This document shows positions 7,401 through 15,764 of a stretch of DNA of 64,000 nt, piece by piece. The notes under the pieces were generated by a model that made no database searches, had not been told where the DNA came from, and saw only the letters and a list, made by a program, of their open reading frames with translations. The stretch's first letter is position 1; each line of letters starts with the position of its first letter. The position numbers were made by a program, and so were the translations under genes. Source of the stretch: an uncultured Oscillospiraceae bacterium (GTDB lineage: Bacteria > Bacillota > Clostridia > Oscillospirales > Ruminococcaceae); the NCBI GenBank assembly GCA_902490585.1, contig CABUEI010000006.1, positions 1-64,000 of the forward strand, written 5' to 3'.

Positions 7401-8348
7401 TTAATATAAGCCGTCCATTTTGATTTTTTCCTTTACCCTTTCAAGCTCGGCTATAAACTGCTCGTCAAGCTTGCTCAGGCTGTAGCCCTTAGGGAAGATA
7501 AGCACATCCTTGTTTACCTTGTAGGGAACGTCGCATTTCAGCTGTACCATTCCGTGCTGTTCAAGACAGCTTTTGGGAACGGGAGAAACCCACATATATG
7601 TGTTGTGCAGATTTCCGAGCAGGTCGAACTGACTTCCTCTTTCGTAAACATAGATACGCTTTTTTCTGTGTTCGGAAACGTTTGACCGTGATACCTTGGA
7701 GAATGACAGCGAGGGCACGGACAGGTCACCGTGAACTATCTCGATATAATCCTCAAGGTCGGAATATTTCACTATTCCATCGGGATTTTCCTTTGCAAGA
7801 GGGCTTTCCTTGTTTACAAGAAGTCTGTACTCAAACTCCCATAATGGACGGTATTTCAGATTTTTTCCGTCAAGCATTGCAAAATACTGCTTTTCGTGAA
7901 TGTTCTGATACCTTATTATGCCCAGCTTGAAGTCGAAATTCAGGATGTTGTTGATAGCATCCATCGAATTCGTTTCCTTAAAGTTTACAGATATCTCCTT
8001 GTCGGTGTCGAGCAGGCTCACAAAGTTTGCAAAAGCCTTTGTGATGTAGGTGGCTCTCGGAACCGAGATGCTGAAACGCACGCAGTCGTCCACCTTGGGC
8101 TTGTACAGCGATACCATTTCATCAAACTGGTCGAGTACCGCCTTTGCGTAGCCTAAGAACTCGCCGCCTTTTTCCGTAGGAGCGACCCCCTTTGTCGTCC
8201 TGCGGAATATTGTGATACCTATTTCGTTTTCCAGCTCCTTTATAGCCTTGCTGAGATTAGGCTGTCCCATGAATAAGTTGTTTGCCGCCTTTGTGATCGA
8301 ACCGGTTTTTTCGATCTCAACCGCATATTTCAGATGCAGCAGGTTCAT
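7401..8348 (-). CDS. LysR family transcriptional regulator
   Basis: A 315-residue regulator with the N-terminal winged helix (residues 1-60; EKTGSITKAANNL and QPNLSKAIKELENEIG) and a periplasmic-binding-protein-like effector domain. It heads the minus-strand run. Its promoter is TTGCAG (8416-8421), 17-base spacer, TATAAT (8393-8398), followed by a small leader hairpin CAGAGG/CCTCTG. The effector is unknown. Being first in the peptidase/C-S lyase run rather than divergent from it is slightly unusual for LysR genes. Confidence 0.9.
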   Translation of the reverse strand: MNLLHLKYAVEIEKTGSITKAANNLFMGQPNLSKAIKELENEIGITIFRRTTKGVAPTEKGGEFLGYAKAVLDQFDEMVSLYKPKVDDCVRFSISVPRATYITKAFANFVSLLDTDKEISVNFKETNSMDAINNILNFDFKLGIIRYQNIHEKQYFAMLDGKNLKYRPLWEFEYRLLVNKESPLAKENPDGIVKYSDLEDYIEIVHGDLSVPSLSFSKVSRSNVSEHRKKRIYVYERGSQFDLLGNLHNTYMWVSPVPKSCLEQHGMVQLKCDVPYKVNKDVLIFPKGYSLSKLDEQFIAELERVKEKIKMDGLY

Positions 8349-8727
8349 TTAAAACCATATCCTTTCATCACAGAGGGAAAAACCTCTGTTAAATTATAAC
8401 CCTTTATATTACAGTCTGCAAAAAAGACTCTTTTTTATAAAAATGAAGCAACTTCTTAAACCCTATCCCCAAACCCCTTTCCCATGGTGAAAGGCTGTGT
8501 ATGCTTTGTTGGCTCTGCATCTGTGCAATCGTGGTCGTTTGTTGTCGGTGCGTCCTGCACCGACTTTGTTCGACCACTTGTATGCGTCCTTGCATAGAGC
8601 CTTTGGGCATACACGCCCGGCATCCGTGCCAGGGCTGAGTGTGGGGCTGCCGCCCTCACCCCGCTTGGGGCTATGCCCCAAACCCCCGTTATAAATATAG
8701 TTTTTTGACAGTCTGTATATATTTATT
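8349..8727. repeat. Intergenic GC-rich repeat (element R1, copy a)
   Basis: This 379-bp gap holds the LysR promoter and, from about 8460 to 8690, a C/G-rich element. Its two ends (AAACCCCTTTCCC and the GGGCTGCCGCCC...CCCCAAACCCC block) match, in reverse complement, the compact copy at about 15520-15605. Here the two halves are separated by roughly 150 bp containing small hairpins such as GTCGGTGC/GCACCGAC. Reading frames through it are probably spurious. It lies between hydA2 and lysR, which are both on the minus strand. Confidence 0.7.
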
Positions 8728-10209
8728 TTACTTTTTAGGTTCAACGTGTGAAAAAGACTGTATTGCCTCTGTTATAGTCTTTTCGTGTGCGAGCTTACCG
8801 TACTTGTCAACCTCTGCCTTGTTCTTTTCGCCGTGTGTCAGGCAACCTGCTCCCCCGATGCAACCGCCGACACAAGCCATACCTTCAATGAAATTATTAG
8901 GCAGGAGATTTTTAGATGCACGCATAAGCGCACGCTTACATTCTTCGATACCGTCGCAGGACAGACCGTTAAGCTTGAAGTCCTCGTTACCCTGTTCCTT
9001 GAGAGCTTCCGCAACTGCGTCTGCAAGACCGCCGCAACGTGCAAATATTCTTCCGTAATAGGAAGCGTTGTCAAGCTCTGTTCCCTCAAGCTCGGATACC
9101 TCTATATCCTTGCTGTCGAAGATAGCCTGTAACTCTTCAAACGTCATTGCATAGTCTACATAAGGCTTTACCTTATCCCACTGTACTTCCATCTTCTTTG
9201 CGGTGCAAGGTCCGATGAATACTACCTTGGCTGTGGGATCGCCTTCCTTGATGTACTTTGCTATTTCAGCCATAGGTGACAGGTTGTGTGAAATCTTGTC
9301 TGTCATAGTCGGGAATGCCTTCTCGATGTACATTACGAATGCGGGACAGCATGAGCTTGTAAGGAAGCCCTTTTCGGCAAGCTCCTTTGACTCCTTGTAC
9401 GCTACCATATCTGCGCCGAGAGCCGCCTCAACAACGCTGTGGAAACCTAGCTGTTTGATAGCTGTTACGACCTGGTCGAGCTTTGCATAGCTGAACTGGC
9501 TGGCAATTGACGGAGCTACTACCGCATAAACCTTATAATTCTTGCCGTTGTCACTGCCCTTTAACGTTTCGATAATGTCAACTATGTACGACTTGTCGCT
9601 TATAGCACCGAACGGGCAGGTGTAAACGCAAGCACCGCATGAGACGCACTTGTCGTTGTCGATATGAGCCGCCGCCGAGCTTGTGTCTGTCGCTCTTGAG
9701 ATAGCGCCTATCTTGCAGGCTCTCTCGCAAGGACGCTTGAACTCTAAGATAGCACCGTAGGGACAAACCTTTGCGCACTGACCGCAGTTAACGCACTTTG
9801 ACTTGTCGATGTGTGCTTTCTGATGCTCGTCAAATGTGATAGCACCCATACGGCATACGTCTTCACAACGGTGGGCGATACAGCCACGGCACGCCTCTGT
9901 TACATCGTAGCCGCCGACGGGACATTCGTCACAGGCAATGTCGATAACTTCGATTACATTGGGGTTTGTGGGGTCGCCGCCCATAGCTATTTTGATACGC
10001 TCTGAAACGATTGCTCTTTCCTTGTAGATACAGCATCTCATTGTAGGCTTGTCCTTGACGATGTTCTTGGCAACGTCATTGAAGAAGCTGAACGAATCGG
10101 CAGGCTTTTCTGTGCCCTCTGTCGTCCATGCGTGTCTTGCGACCTCTCTTAAAACCTTGTACTTTAAGTACTGTACCTTGGTGTCAAACTTTCTTAACTT
10201 CTTGTCCAT
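8728..10209 (-). CDS. [FeFe] hydrogenase HydA2-type (group B-like)
   Basis: A soluble hydrogenase of about 493 residues. The N-terminal half has cysteine clusters for several [4Fe-4S] centres (CVNCGQCAKVCP and CVSCGACVYTCP are the classic ones, plus CDECP/CRGC). The H-cluster domain shows the three signature loops in variant form: TSSCCPAF, GPCTAKKMEVQ and EGMACVGGCIGGAG. These variants fit the less-studied group B enzymes rather than bifurcating HydA1. No in-frame start further upstream has a convincing ribosome site. I chose the ATG giving MDKKLRKFDTKVQ; an ATG at 10350 overlapping the phosphatase gene is possible. It is the last gene of the rex operon, and the hydrogenase maturases are not in the window. 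Confidence 0.85.
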   Translation of the reverse strand: MDKKLRKFDTKVQYLKYKVLREVARHAWTTEGTEKPADSFSFFNDVAKNIVKDKPTMRCCIYKERAIVSERIKIAMGGDPTNPNVIEVIDIACDECPVGGYDVTEACRGCIAHRCEDVCRMGAITFDEHQKAHIDKSKCVNCGQCAKVCPYGAILEFKRPCERACKIGAISRATDTSSAAAHIDNDKCVSCGACVYTCPFGAISDKSYIVDIIETLKGSDNGKNYKVYAVVAPSIASQFSYAKLDQVVTAIKQLGFHSVVEAALGADMVAYKESKELAEKGFLTSSCCPAFVMYIEKAFPTMTDKISHNLSPMAEIAKYIKEGDPTAKVVFIGPCTAKKMEVQWDKVKPYVDYAMTFEELQAIFDSKDIEVSELEGTELDNASYYGRIFARCGGLADAVAEALKEQGNEDFKLNGLSCDGIEECKRALMRASKNLLPNNFIEGMACVGGCIGGAGCLTHGEKNKAEVDKYGKLAHEKTITEAIQSFSHVEPKK

Positions 10210-10304
10210 TTTTCTTACTGCGGAATTTCCCCGCCGACCGCCGTAGCGGTCTCTCCTTTCGCATTGTTTTTCTTCTTGTTCTACTTTTATTTCAAGCTTT
10301 TTCT

Positions 10305-11492
10305 TTAGAAATAGCTTACTTTTATTTTCTTGCCCATCTGTCTGAGACATTTGCTAAGCTCGTCAACAAGTTGCATTTTTATATTGAACGTGATAGGCAG
10401 ATTAGGGTTCTGGTGTGCCGCATTGACCGCTCTTCCGACATAGAAATTTATATCGGTGGCGTCCTCGAATAACATTCTTGCTATACACGATGCACCGTCC
10501 TGTAAAATAGTCCAGTCATCATACAGCTTGTTTTCACCTAGATAATCCTTAGCGTAGTCTAGCACCTTGCTTATCGTGATAACACCCTCGGTAACTATGT
10601 CAACGCCTTCTATTGTCGCCATAGGCGGAATATCGGGGCTGATGTAGTCAAGGCAGGGTATAACGGGTTTTCCTAAGAACTGCCCCGTAAGTGTTGATGT
10701 AGTACCGCCGCAGACAATATGCTTTCCTTCTTTCGAGAAGAACAGCGTCATCATCTTGTTCAGATCCTTTGGGTCGGACGGCGGACCTATCATAAGGTTC
10801 ACCTGCTCACGCTCACGGATCTTTATAACGCCGACAGTCGTATCATCGCCGGGTGAGCCGCCGTACAGCCTTACACATTCGTCAAGGAGCAGTGTTGCGA
10901 GAGCCTTTGCAGAGTACTCCCTGTCATAGACACCCTCCATGAACTCTATTATATTATCTCTCTGCCAGCCGAAATTCAGCGACGAGCCGACACCGGCATA
11001 GATAGCACCGTCGCTCGTCGTGATGAATGTATCGTCAAGCTTCAGTTGTACCTTTGAGATGTATATCGTCTTGCCGTCTATCTGATTTATGGTTTTCGGA
11101 TAGTCGAAATTCTTACCGTCACGCAACATTATGACCTGCGGATTGTCGTACTGGATTATCTCAGCTTCTTTGTTGTTCACAACCCGGATAATCGTAAAGG
11201 TCGAATATGCTACCTTGCGTACTTCACATACAGGGAGCGTAGCCGCCATAGTGGCAACGCAGTCCTCAACACTCATGTTGTTCGCCATCATGGTGGAAAT
11301 GATCTTGGAAGTCAGCGTTGAAAGAATTGACGCTTTTACGCCGCTTCCCAGTCCGTCGGCAAGCACGAATACTATTGAGTTTTCGTCCTGCTCGACAAGC
11401 TCCACATGGTCGCCGCAAAGCTGTTCGTCATGCTTGTTGACGCTGAGATAACCTATATCGGTGCAGAAGCTGAACGCTTTACTGTTCATCAT
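10305..11492 (-). CDS. SpoIIE/PP2C-type serine phosphatase of the hydrogenase operon
   Basis: A 395-residue protein with a SpoIIE-like PP2C domain in its first 200 residues: FVLADGLGSGVKAS (metal-binding Asp-Gly) and TTSDGAIYAG. The C-terminal 170 residues are an extra domain without a recognised name. The gene overlaps the end of hydS by 14 bp and precedes hydA2. The same hydS-phosphatase-hydA2 order is known from Ruminococcus albus, where the sensory hydrogenase is thought to signal through (de)phosphorylation. No matching kinase gene is in the window. Confidence 0.85.
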   Translation of the reverse strand: MMNSKAFSFCTDIGYLSVNKHDEQLCGDHVELVEQDENSIVFVLADGLGSGVKASILSTLTSKIISTMMANNMSVEDCVATMAATLPVCEVRKVAYSTFTIIRVVNNKEAEIIQYDNPQVIMLRDGKNFDYPKTINQIDGKTIYISKVQLKLDDTFITTSDGAIYAGVGSSLNFGWQRDNIIEFMEGVYDREYSAKALATLLLDECVRLYGGSPGDDTTVGVIKIREREQVNLMIGPPSDPKDLNKMMTLFFSKEGKHIVCGGTTSTLTGQFLGKPVIPCLDYISPDIPPMATIEGVDIVTEGVITISKVLDYAKDYLGENKLYDDWTILQDGASCIARMLFEDATDINFYVGRAVNAAHQNPNLPITFNIKMQLVDELSKCLRQMGKKIKVSYF

Positions 11493-13161
11493 TTGACAGG
11501 TTCTCCTTGAGCTTTGTAAGTGCGACCTTCGTTTCGGCGGTCGTTTCGCCGAGAAGTGACGCTATTTCCTGAACGACACGCATCTGCTTTTCAATTACCT
11601 TGTCGGTGACTGCGATAGTTTCAGCGGCGTTCTTTTCACGCTTTGACCTTGCTATTTCTTCACCGGTAATATCACGCATTATCGACATTATGATATGATA
11701 GCTCTTATCATAGATTATCGTTTCTTCGACATACTTTCCGTATTCGGCAAGATAGGTGCGCTTGTTGTGAATATTCTCTCCCGTGTTCATGACTTCAAGA
11801 TACGAAACGGGGTCAAGTATTCTTACAACGGGACAGCCCATGACATCGGACAGGCTCTTGATGTTCATTATCTCACGAGCCGCCTTGTTTATCTGCTGTA
11901 CTTCCAGATCCTCGCTCAGCACCATAATGCCGTTGGGAGTATTGGTGATAATGTTATCAGAGAAGCTCTCGGCTTTCTCTTTGAGATACGGCAGACACAT
12001 TGTAAGATCCGCCTTACCCTGTAATATAGCTACCGCTTTTTCACGGCAGGTATCATATCCGCAGCTTCCGCAGTTAAGCTCCTGTGACGGATCGCTCTTG
12101 TTCATCTTGCGGAGTATTTCTTCTATTGCCTTGCTTCCGGGCATGGTTTTCTGCATACTGATAAATGGGAGCGATTTTGTCATATCCGCAAGTTCCACAG
12201 TATCAAATCTGCCGCTTCCGGCAAACTCGTCCACAGCCCTTCTTTCGTGTATAACGCCCTCGTGCTTTTTATCCATCGCAGGACCGCCTATACAGCTGTT
12301 GACGCAGGCGGACATTTCTATAAAGCACTTTCCCACGTTGCCGTCTATAATATCACGCAGAGCGTTACGGCAGTTCTCCACACCGTCTATCGCCATATAG
12401 AGATATTCGGGGTTGTCCTTGTTCATAGAACGCAGAATGCCCGATGTCGTGGGATACAGCCTTGTCTTTGCTCTGTCGCTTCTTCCGGCATTGTCAGAAA
12501 CCGGACAGACCTCTATGTTTTCTTCCTTGAGCCAGCCTGTAAGCTCCTCAAATGTAAGCACGCAGTCTATAGCACCTGCGTAAGCGTCAGCCTCCGCCTT
12601 TTTCGAAAGGCACGGGCCGATGAACACGGTGTGACAGCCGGGATATTTCTTCTTGAGTATCTCTCCGTGTGCAAGCATGGGCGATTTCACCTGTGCAAGA
12701 TAGGGGAGAGCCTGAGGGTAGTATTTCTGTATAAGCGTATTTACCGTGTGACAGCACGAGCTTATGATTATTTTATGCTCGCCGTCCGCAACCAGCTTTT
12801 CATACTGCTCGGTAACAAGCTGTGCACCCTCTGCGGTTTCTTCCGCACCTGCAAAGCCCAGCTTTTTAAGAGCGTCATTTAAAGCGGTTATGCCGATACC
12901 GTCATAGTTTGCCACAAAGGACGGAGCAATGCTGACATAAACGGGAGCACCCGTGGCGATAAGCTCTTTTGCCTTGCTTACATCGTTTCTTATCTGTTTT
13001 GCGTTCTGCGGACAGGCTACAAAGCACATGCCACACAGAATACATTCGTCCTCGACGATGTTAGCCTGACCGTCGGAAAAACGGATAGACTTTACCGGAC
13101 AGTGTCTTATACATTTATAACAGTTTTTGCAGTTGGATTTCTTCAGCCGTAAATAACTCAT
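11479..13161 (-). CDS. hydS: Sensory [FeFe] hydrogenase HydS with PAS domain
   Basis: A 560-residue group C hydrogenase. In order it has an N-terminal two-cluster ferredoxin domain (CKNCYKCIRHCP, CILCGMCFVACP) and an H-cluster domain with variant loops SSCCHTVN, GPCLSKKAEAD and EMSACVNSCIGG. These are followed by a 4Fe-4S domain (CGSCGYDTCREKA...C, about 365-400), a PAS domain (about 415-510) and a C-terminal helical signalling tail. The replaced loop residues and the PAS domain are the marks of H2-sensing rather than H2-producing enzymes. It presumably passes a redox or H2 signal to the adjacent SpoIIE-type phosphatase. It is preceded by the thioesterase gene with a 3-bp gap. Confidence 0.9.
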   Translation of the reverse strand: MSYLRLKKSNCKNCYKCIRHCPVKSIRFSDGQANIVEDECILCGMCFVACPQNAKQIRNDVSKAKELIATGAPVYVSIAPSFVANYDGIGITALNDALKKLGFAGAEETAEGAQLVTEQYEKLVADGEHKIIISSCCHTVNTLIQKYYPQALPYLAQVKSPMLAHGEILKKKYPGCHTVFIGPCLSKKAEADAYAGAIDCVLTFEELTGWLKEENIEVCPVSDNAGRSDRAKTRLYPTTSGILRSMNKDNPEYLYMAIDGVENCRNALRDIIDGNVGKCFIEMSACVNSCIGGPAMDKKHEGVIHERRAVDEFAGSGRFDTVELADMTKSLPFISMQKTMPGSKAIEEILRKMNKSDPSQELNCGSCGYDTCREKAVAILQGKADLTMCLPYLKEKAESFSDNIITNTPNGIMVLSEDLEVQQINKAAREIMNIKSLSDVMGCPVVRILDPVSYLEVMNTGENIHNKRTYLAEYGKYVEETIIYDKSYHIIMSIMRDITGEEIARSKREKNAAETIAVTDKVIEKQMRVVQEIASLLGETTAETKVALTKLKENLSNDEQ

Positions 13162-13164
13162 ATA

Positions 13165-13548
13165 TTACACCTTGCCATAAGTTTTAGCAGTGAATTTTTC
13201 CGCATTCACAATAAAGCGCTCGTGAGAGCCCTTGCCGATAATATCCTTTTCATCCCTTGCAACGACCTCAAATACAAGTCTGCGGTTGTCGATTTCGGTA
13301 AGGACCGCTTCTGCGGTAACATTCATACCTACAGGAGTTGCGGCAACGTGTGCAACGTCAAGCTTTGTGCCGACAGTTGTCTGTCCGTCCTCAAGCTGAC
13401 CGTCAAGTGCCGTGCAAGCCGCTTTTTCTATAAGGGCTATCATAGCGGGAGTAGCAAATACTTTCAGCGAGCCGCTGCCCATTGTAACTGCCGTGTTTGT
13501 ATCATCAACCTTAACTTCTGCTTTTCCCGTTAATCCTGTTGTGAGCAT
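13165..13548 (-). CDS. Hotdog thioesterase, FlK (fluoroacetyl-CoA thioesterase)-like
   Basis: A 127-residue single hotdog-fold protein. FATPAMIALIEKAA carries the Thr and Glu, and GTKLDVAHVAATPVGM the His, that align with the Thr/Glu/His set of FlK-type thioesterases. In most bacteria this subfamily is a small acyl-CoA hydrolase of unknown substrate; true fluoroacetyl-CoA specificity is confined to fluoroacetate producers. Its place between a 2Fe-2S protein and hydS is stable in some clostridial hydrogenase operons, but no role is known. Length and start look normal. Confidence 0.75.
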   Translation of the reverse strand: MLTTGLTGKAEVKVDDTNTAVTMGSGSLKVFATPAMIALIEKAACTALDGQLEDGQTTVGTKLDVAHVAATPVGMNVTAEAVLTEIDNRRLVFEVVARDEKDIIGKGSHERFIVNAEKFTAKTYGKV

Positions 13549-13588
13549 TTCAATTCACCGATCCTGTTCTTTCGTTTTCTTACTGCCG

Positions 13589-13837
13589 TCAGTCAAGACA
13601 GGCAAGTACCTTTTCGTCAAATATCTGCTGGAAGTTGTTTTCGTTTACTCCGCAGATTATTTCATCGTCTATTTTTATTGTAACGCCGTCTGTGCATCTT
13701 CCGAGACAGAAAGCGGCACCGAGGTTTACCTTATCCCCGATGTTGTGGTTTGCTATGTAGTCTTTAGCAAGCTCGATTATTTTGTACGAGCCTTTTAAAT
13801 GGCATGAGCTTCCCACGCAGATGCTGATGTTCTTCAT
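13589..13837 (-). CDS. Thioredoxin-like [2Fe-2S] ferredoxin (NuoE-like domain)
   Basis: An 82-residue protein consisting only of the thioredoxin-like 2Fe-2S fold: ICVGSSCHLKG near the N-terminus and FCLGRCTDG around residues 43-51 give the four cysteine ligands. It resembles the C-terminal half of NuoE/HydC electron-transfer subunits without their N-terminal helices. In the rex-hydS-hydA2 operon it is a candidate electron donor or acceptor for the group B or sensory hydrogenase. Confidence 0.85.
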   Translation of the reverse strand: MKNISICVGSSCHLKGSYKIIELAKDYIANHNIGDKVNLGAAFCLGRCTDGVTIKIDDEIICGVNENNFQQIFDEKVLACLD

Positions 13838-13869
13838 AATACTGTTTCCTTTCGAATAAAGCGGAGTTA

Positions 13870-14505
13870 TCAGAAAATGTGACCGTCCCTGATTTCAAAC
13901 TCCAGATTTTGTGAAAGCACCGCAAGAGAAGCCGCAAGATTTTCATACTGGACTATAACGCCGGTCGGAACAGACAAATGTACAGGTGCAAAATTCCATA
14001 TTGCAAGTATACCGCTTGCCACCATTTTGTCGCATACCGATTGTGCGCATTCCGGAGGAACGCAGATTATACCGATATGTACTTTAAGCCTTGAGCATAT
14101 ATCCGCCATTTTATCAGCCGGAAGTATGCGCTTGCTGTCAATAATGCTCTCATCCGTGTCAAATGCCGCTACTATGTTAAGTCCGTAGCGGTCAAATTCC
14201 TTATATGAGAGAAGCGCCTGTCCAAGCTTTCCCGCACCTGCGATTACCGCCTCTTTCGTATTGTCATATCCAAGAAAACTCTCAAGGTCACGGATAAGTT
14301 CTTCGGCAACATAACCCGTTTTCGGCTTGCCTCCCGTAACGCTCACCGATGCCAGATCCTTACGGACCTGCACCTCGTTCAGCTTAAGTTCGTTTGCAAC
14401 GGTAGTAGCGGAAATATTGCGTACCCCGTCCGCCTGCTTTTTCTTCAGATAATCAAGATAGAATGGCAATCTCCTAAGTGCCTGCCTAGAAATTGTACCG
14501 TTCAT
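13870..14505 (-). CDS. rex: Redox-sensing transcriptional repressor Rex
   Basis: A 211-residue NADH/NAD+ sensor: an N-terminal winged helix (MNGTISRQALRRLPFYLDYL, then ATTVANELKLNEVQVRKDLA) and a Rossmann domain (VIAGAGKLGQAL, about 85-96). The ATG at 14505 has AGAAAGG 8 bases upstream. An upstream ATG at 14556 coincides with the predicted transcription start and cannot be used efficiently. It heads the hydrogenase operon, so hydS/hydA2 expression should rise when NADH accumulates. A possible Rex operator lies upstream of the -35. Confidence 0.93.
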   Translation of the reverse strand: MNGTISRQALRRLPFYLDYLKKKQADGVRNISATTVANELKLNEVQVRKDLASVSVTGGKPKTGYVAEELIRDLESFLGYDNTKEAVIAGAGKLGQALLSYKEFDRYGLNIVAAFDTDESIIDSKRILPADKMADICSRLKVHIGIICVPPECAQSVCDKMVASGILAIWNFAPVHLSVPTGVIVQYENLAASLAVLSQNLEFEIRDGHIF

Positions 14506-14561
14506 TTGTTCTGCCTTTCTGTGCGGAAGATATAGTTCCTCCGTCTGTCTATACATATAAT

Positions 14562-14590
14562 ATTATATTAAAAAATGTAAGCCCTGTCAA
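14562..14590 (-). promoter_or_regulatory. Promoter of the rex-hydrogenase operon
   Basis: On the minus strand, TTGACA (14585-14590), 17-base spacer, TATAAT (14562-14567), start near 14555. This also settles the rex start codon. Confidence 0.85.
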
Positions 14591-14605
14591 CCGATTTCGC
14601 CAAAA

Positions 14606-14623
14606 TCGTTAAAATTTTATCGA
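14606..14623. promoter_or_regulatory. Possible Rex operator
   Basis: TCGTTAAAATTTTATCGA is an 18-bp near-palindrome resembling the clostridial Rex site TTGTTAAnnnnTTAACAA with a few mismatches. It sits 15 bp upstream of the rex -35, consistent with autoregulation, but the match is imperfect. Confidence 0.4.
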
Positions 14624-14705
14624 ATTGACGGACGAATACTCCAAGACAGGTAAAAACATACCTGAAACGCCGTCTGAAAGAATGTTTGTTGTAATTCCGC
14701 ACAAT

Positions 14706-14724
14706 AACATAACACTGTTATGTT
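14706..14724. promoter_or_regulatory. TetR operator 1 (perfect palindrome)
   Basis: AACATAACAcTGTTATGTT is a perfect 19-bp palindrome. Its core ATAACAnTGTTAT recurs at 14791-14803 and 15695-15707, so it is very probably the binding site of the adjacent TetR protein. Confidence 0.85.
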
Positions 14725-14763
14725 GCTGTTTTGGTGCAATGCTATGAAATGGTGTCAGGGGTA

Positions 14764-14803
14764 TTGACATTATTACGGATATAGGTTAAGATAACAGTGT
14801 TAT
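14764..14803 (+). promoter_or_regulatory. tetR promoter overlapped by TetR operator 2
   Basis: TTGACA (14764-14769), 17-base spacer, TAAGAT (14787-14792). The operator core ATAACAgTGTTAT (14791-14803) overlaps the -10 and start site, which fits autorepression. Confidence 0.8.
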
Positions 14804-14833
14804 GTAAAATCTCTGCGGAAAGGAAGTGCCTTT

Positions 14834-15460
14834 ATGAGCGATAACGAAACAAGACAAAAGCTGATAGACAGCGCAAAGAAAGAGTTTTTCGAAAACGGCT
14901 TCGCAAAAGCCTCGCTCAGAAAGATCTGCACAAACGCAGGTGTCACGACAGGCGCTTTGTACTTCTTTTTCAAAAACAAGGACGATTTGTTCAGTGCAAT
15001 TGTTGCACCTCCGCTTTTAAAGCTGAAAGAAATGCTGATTAAGCATAACCGTGAGGACGAGGAGTATTTAGGTTCGCCGGACGAGCAGACAAGGAGCGTT
15101 GAAAATCAGCTTTCAACTCATAAAGAGGCAGTCACTATGGTCGGTTATCTTTATGATAATTATGACGCATTCCTGCTGCTTCTTACAAAGGCACAGGGCT
15201 CGGTTTTTGAAAACTGCGTTGATGAGTTTGTGGCGCTTATGGAAGAGGGATTCCGTACAAGTGCAGAGGCACTGCTCAAAAATATGCCCGGCTATCACAT
15301 TGACGAATATATGCTCCACTGGCTTGCCCACATGGATATAGAAATGTTCATACACCTGCTTACCCACGTTTCCGAAAAGGAAAAAGGGCTTGTGTACGCA
15401 GAGCGCATGATGGGCGCAATGGTCAAGATGTGGTTTGACTTATTACCCGTCAAAGATTAA
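14834..15460 (+). CDS. TetR/AcrR family transcriptional regulator
   Basis: A 208-residue regulator: the N-terminal TetR helix-turn-helix (ENGFAKASLRKICTNAGVTTGALYFFFKNKDDLF, residues about 19-52, read here as two segments GFAKASLRKICTNAGV and TTGALYFFFKNKDDLF) and a helical ligand domain. AAAGGAAG lies 8 bases before the ATG. Identical operators before this gene and before the downstream ABC exporter show that it controls both. The exporter is now broken, so the regulator may have lost its main target. Confidence 0.9.
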   Translation: MSDNETRQKLIDSAKKEFFENGFAKASLRKICTNAGVTTGALYFFFKNKDDLFSAIVAPPLLKLKEMLIKHNREDEEYLGSPDEQTRSVENQLSTHKEAVTMVGYLYDNYDAFLLLLTKAQGSVFENCVDEFVALMEEGFRTSAEALLKNMPGYHIDEYMLHWLAHMDIEMFIHLLTHVSEKEKGLVYAERMMGAMVKMWFDLLPVKD

Positions 15461-15743
15461 TAAGTAAATCTGACCGCCTTACTCGGCGGTCAATTAGACT
15501 GTTTATAAATCTATTTTTAAATGGGGTTTGGGGCGTAGCCCCAAGCGGGGTGAGGGCGGCAGCCCCACATACAGCCCCTTCCCACGGGGAAGGGGTTTGG
15601 GGTTAGGGATAAAAATTAGCAGTTTGTTTTCAAAAAGATTTATTTAAAATTGTTGCGACCGCCCTTACACGGCGGTCATTAAAAGCACAGCAGGATAACA
15701 CTGTTATGTTAGCAGAAGCTAATATAGTTAGATAAAACTAATA
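15461..15743. repeat. GC-rich element R1 copy b between two GACCGCC hairpins, plus TetR operator 3
   Basis: The gap holds a hairpin GACCGCCttactcGGCGGTC near 15472, a compact GC-rich element (about 15520-15605), and a second near-copy of the hairpin, GACCGCCcttacacGGCGGTC, near 15658. The GC-rich part matches the copy at 8460-8690 in reverse complement. Element plus flanking hairpin copies look like an insertion that duplicated, or targeted, a terminator hairpin. TetR operator 3 (ATAACActgttat, 15695-15707) follows. No gene is seen. Confidence 0.7.
15695..15707. promoter_or_regulatory. TetR operator 3
   Basis: ATAACAcTGTTAT, the same core palindrome as at 14706-14724 and 14791-14803, upstream of the ABC exporter remnant. 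Confidence 0.8.
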
Positions 15744-15764
15744 ATGATACGGGAGGACAAAGAG

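Noticed and set aside
8463..8744. Overlapping minus-strand frames between hydA2 and lysR
   Set aside because: They fall in the R1 repeat and give low-complexity, proline/arginine-rich products without recognisable domains.
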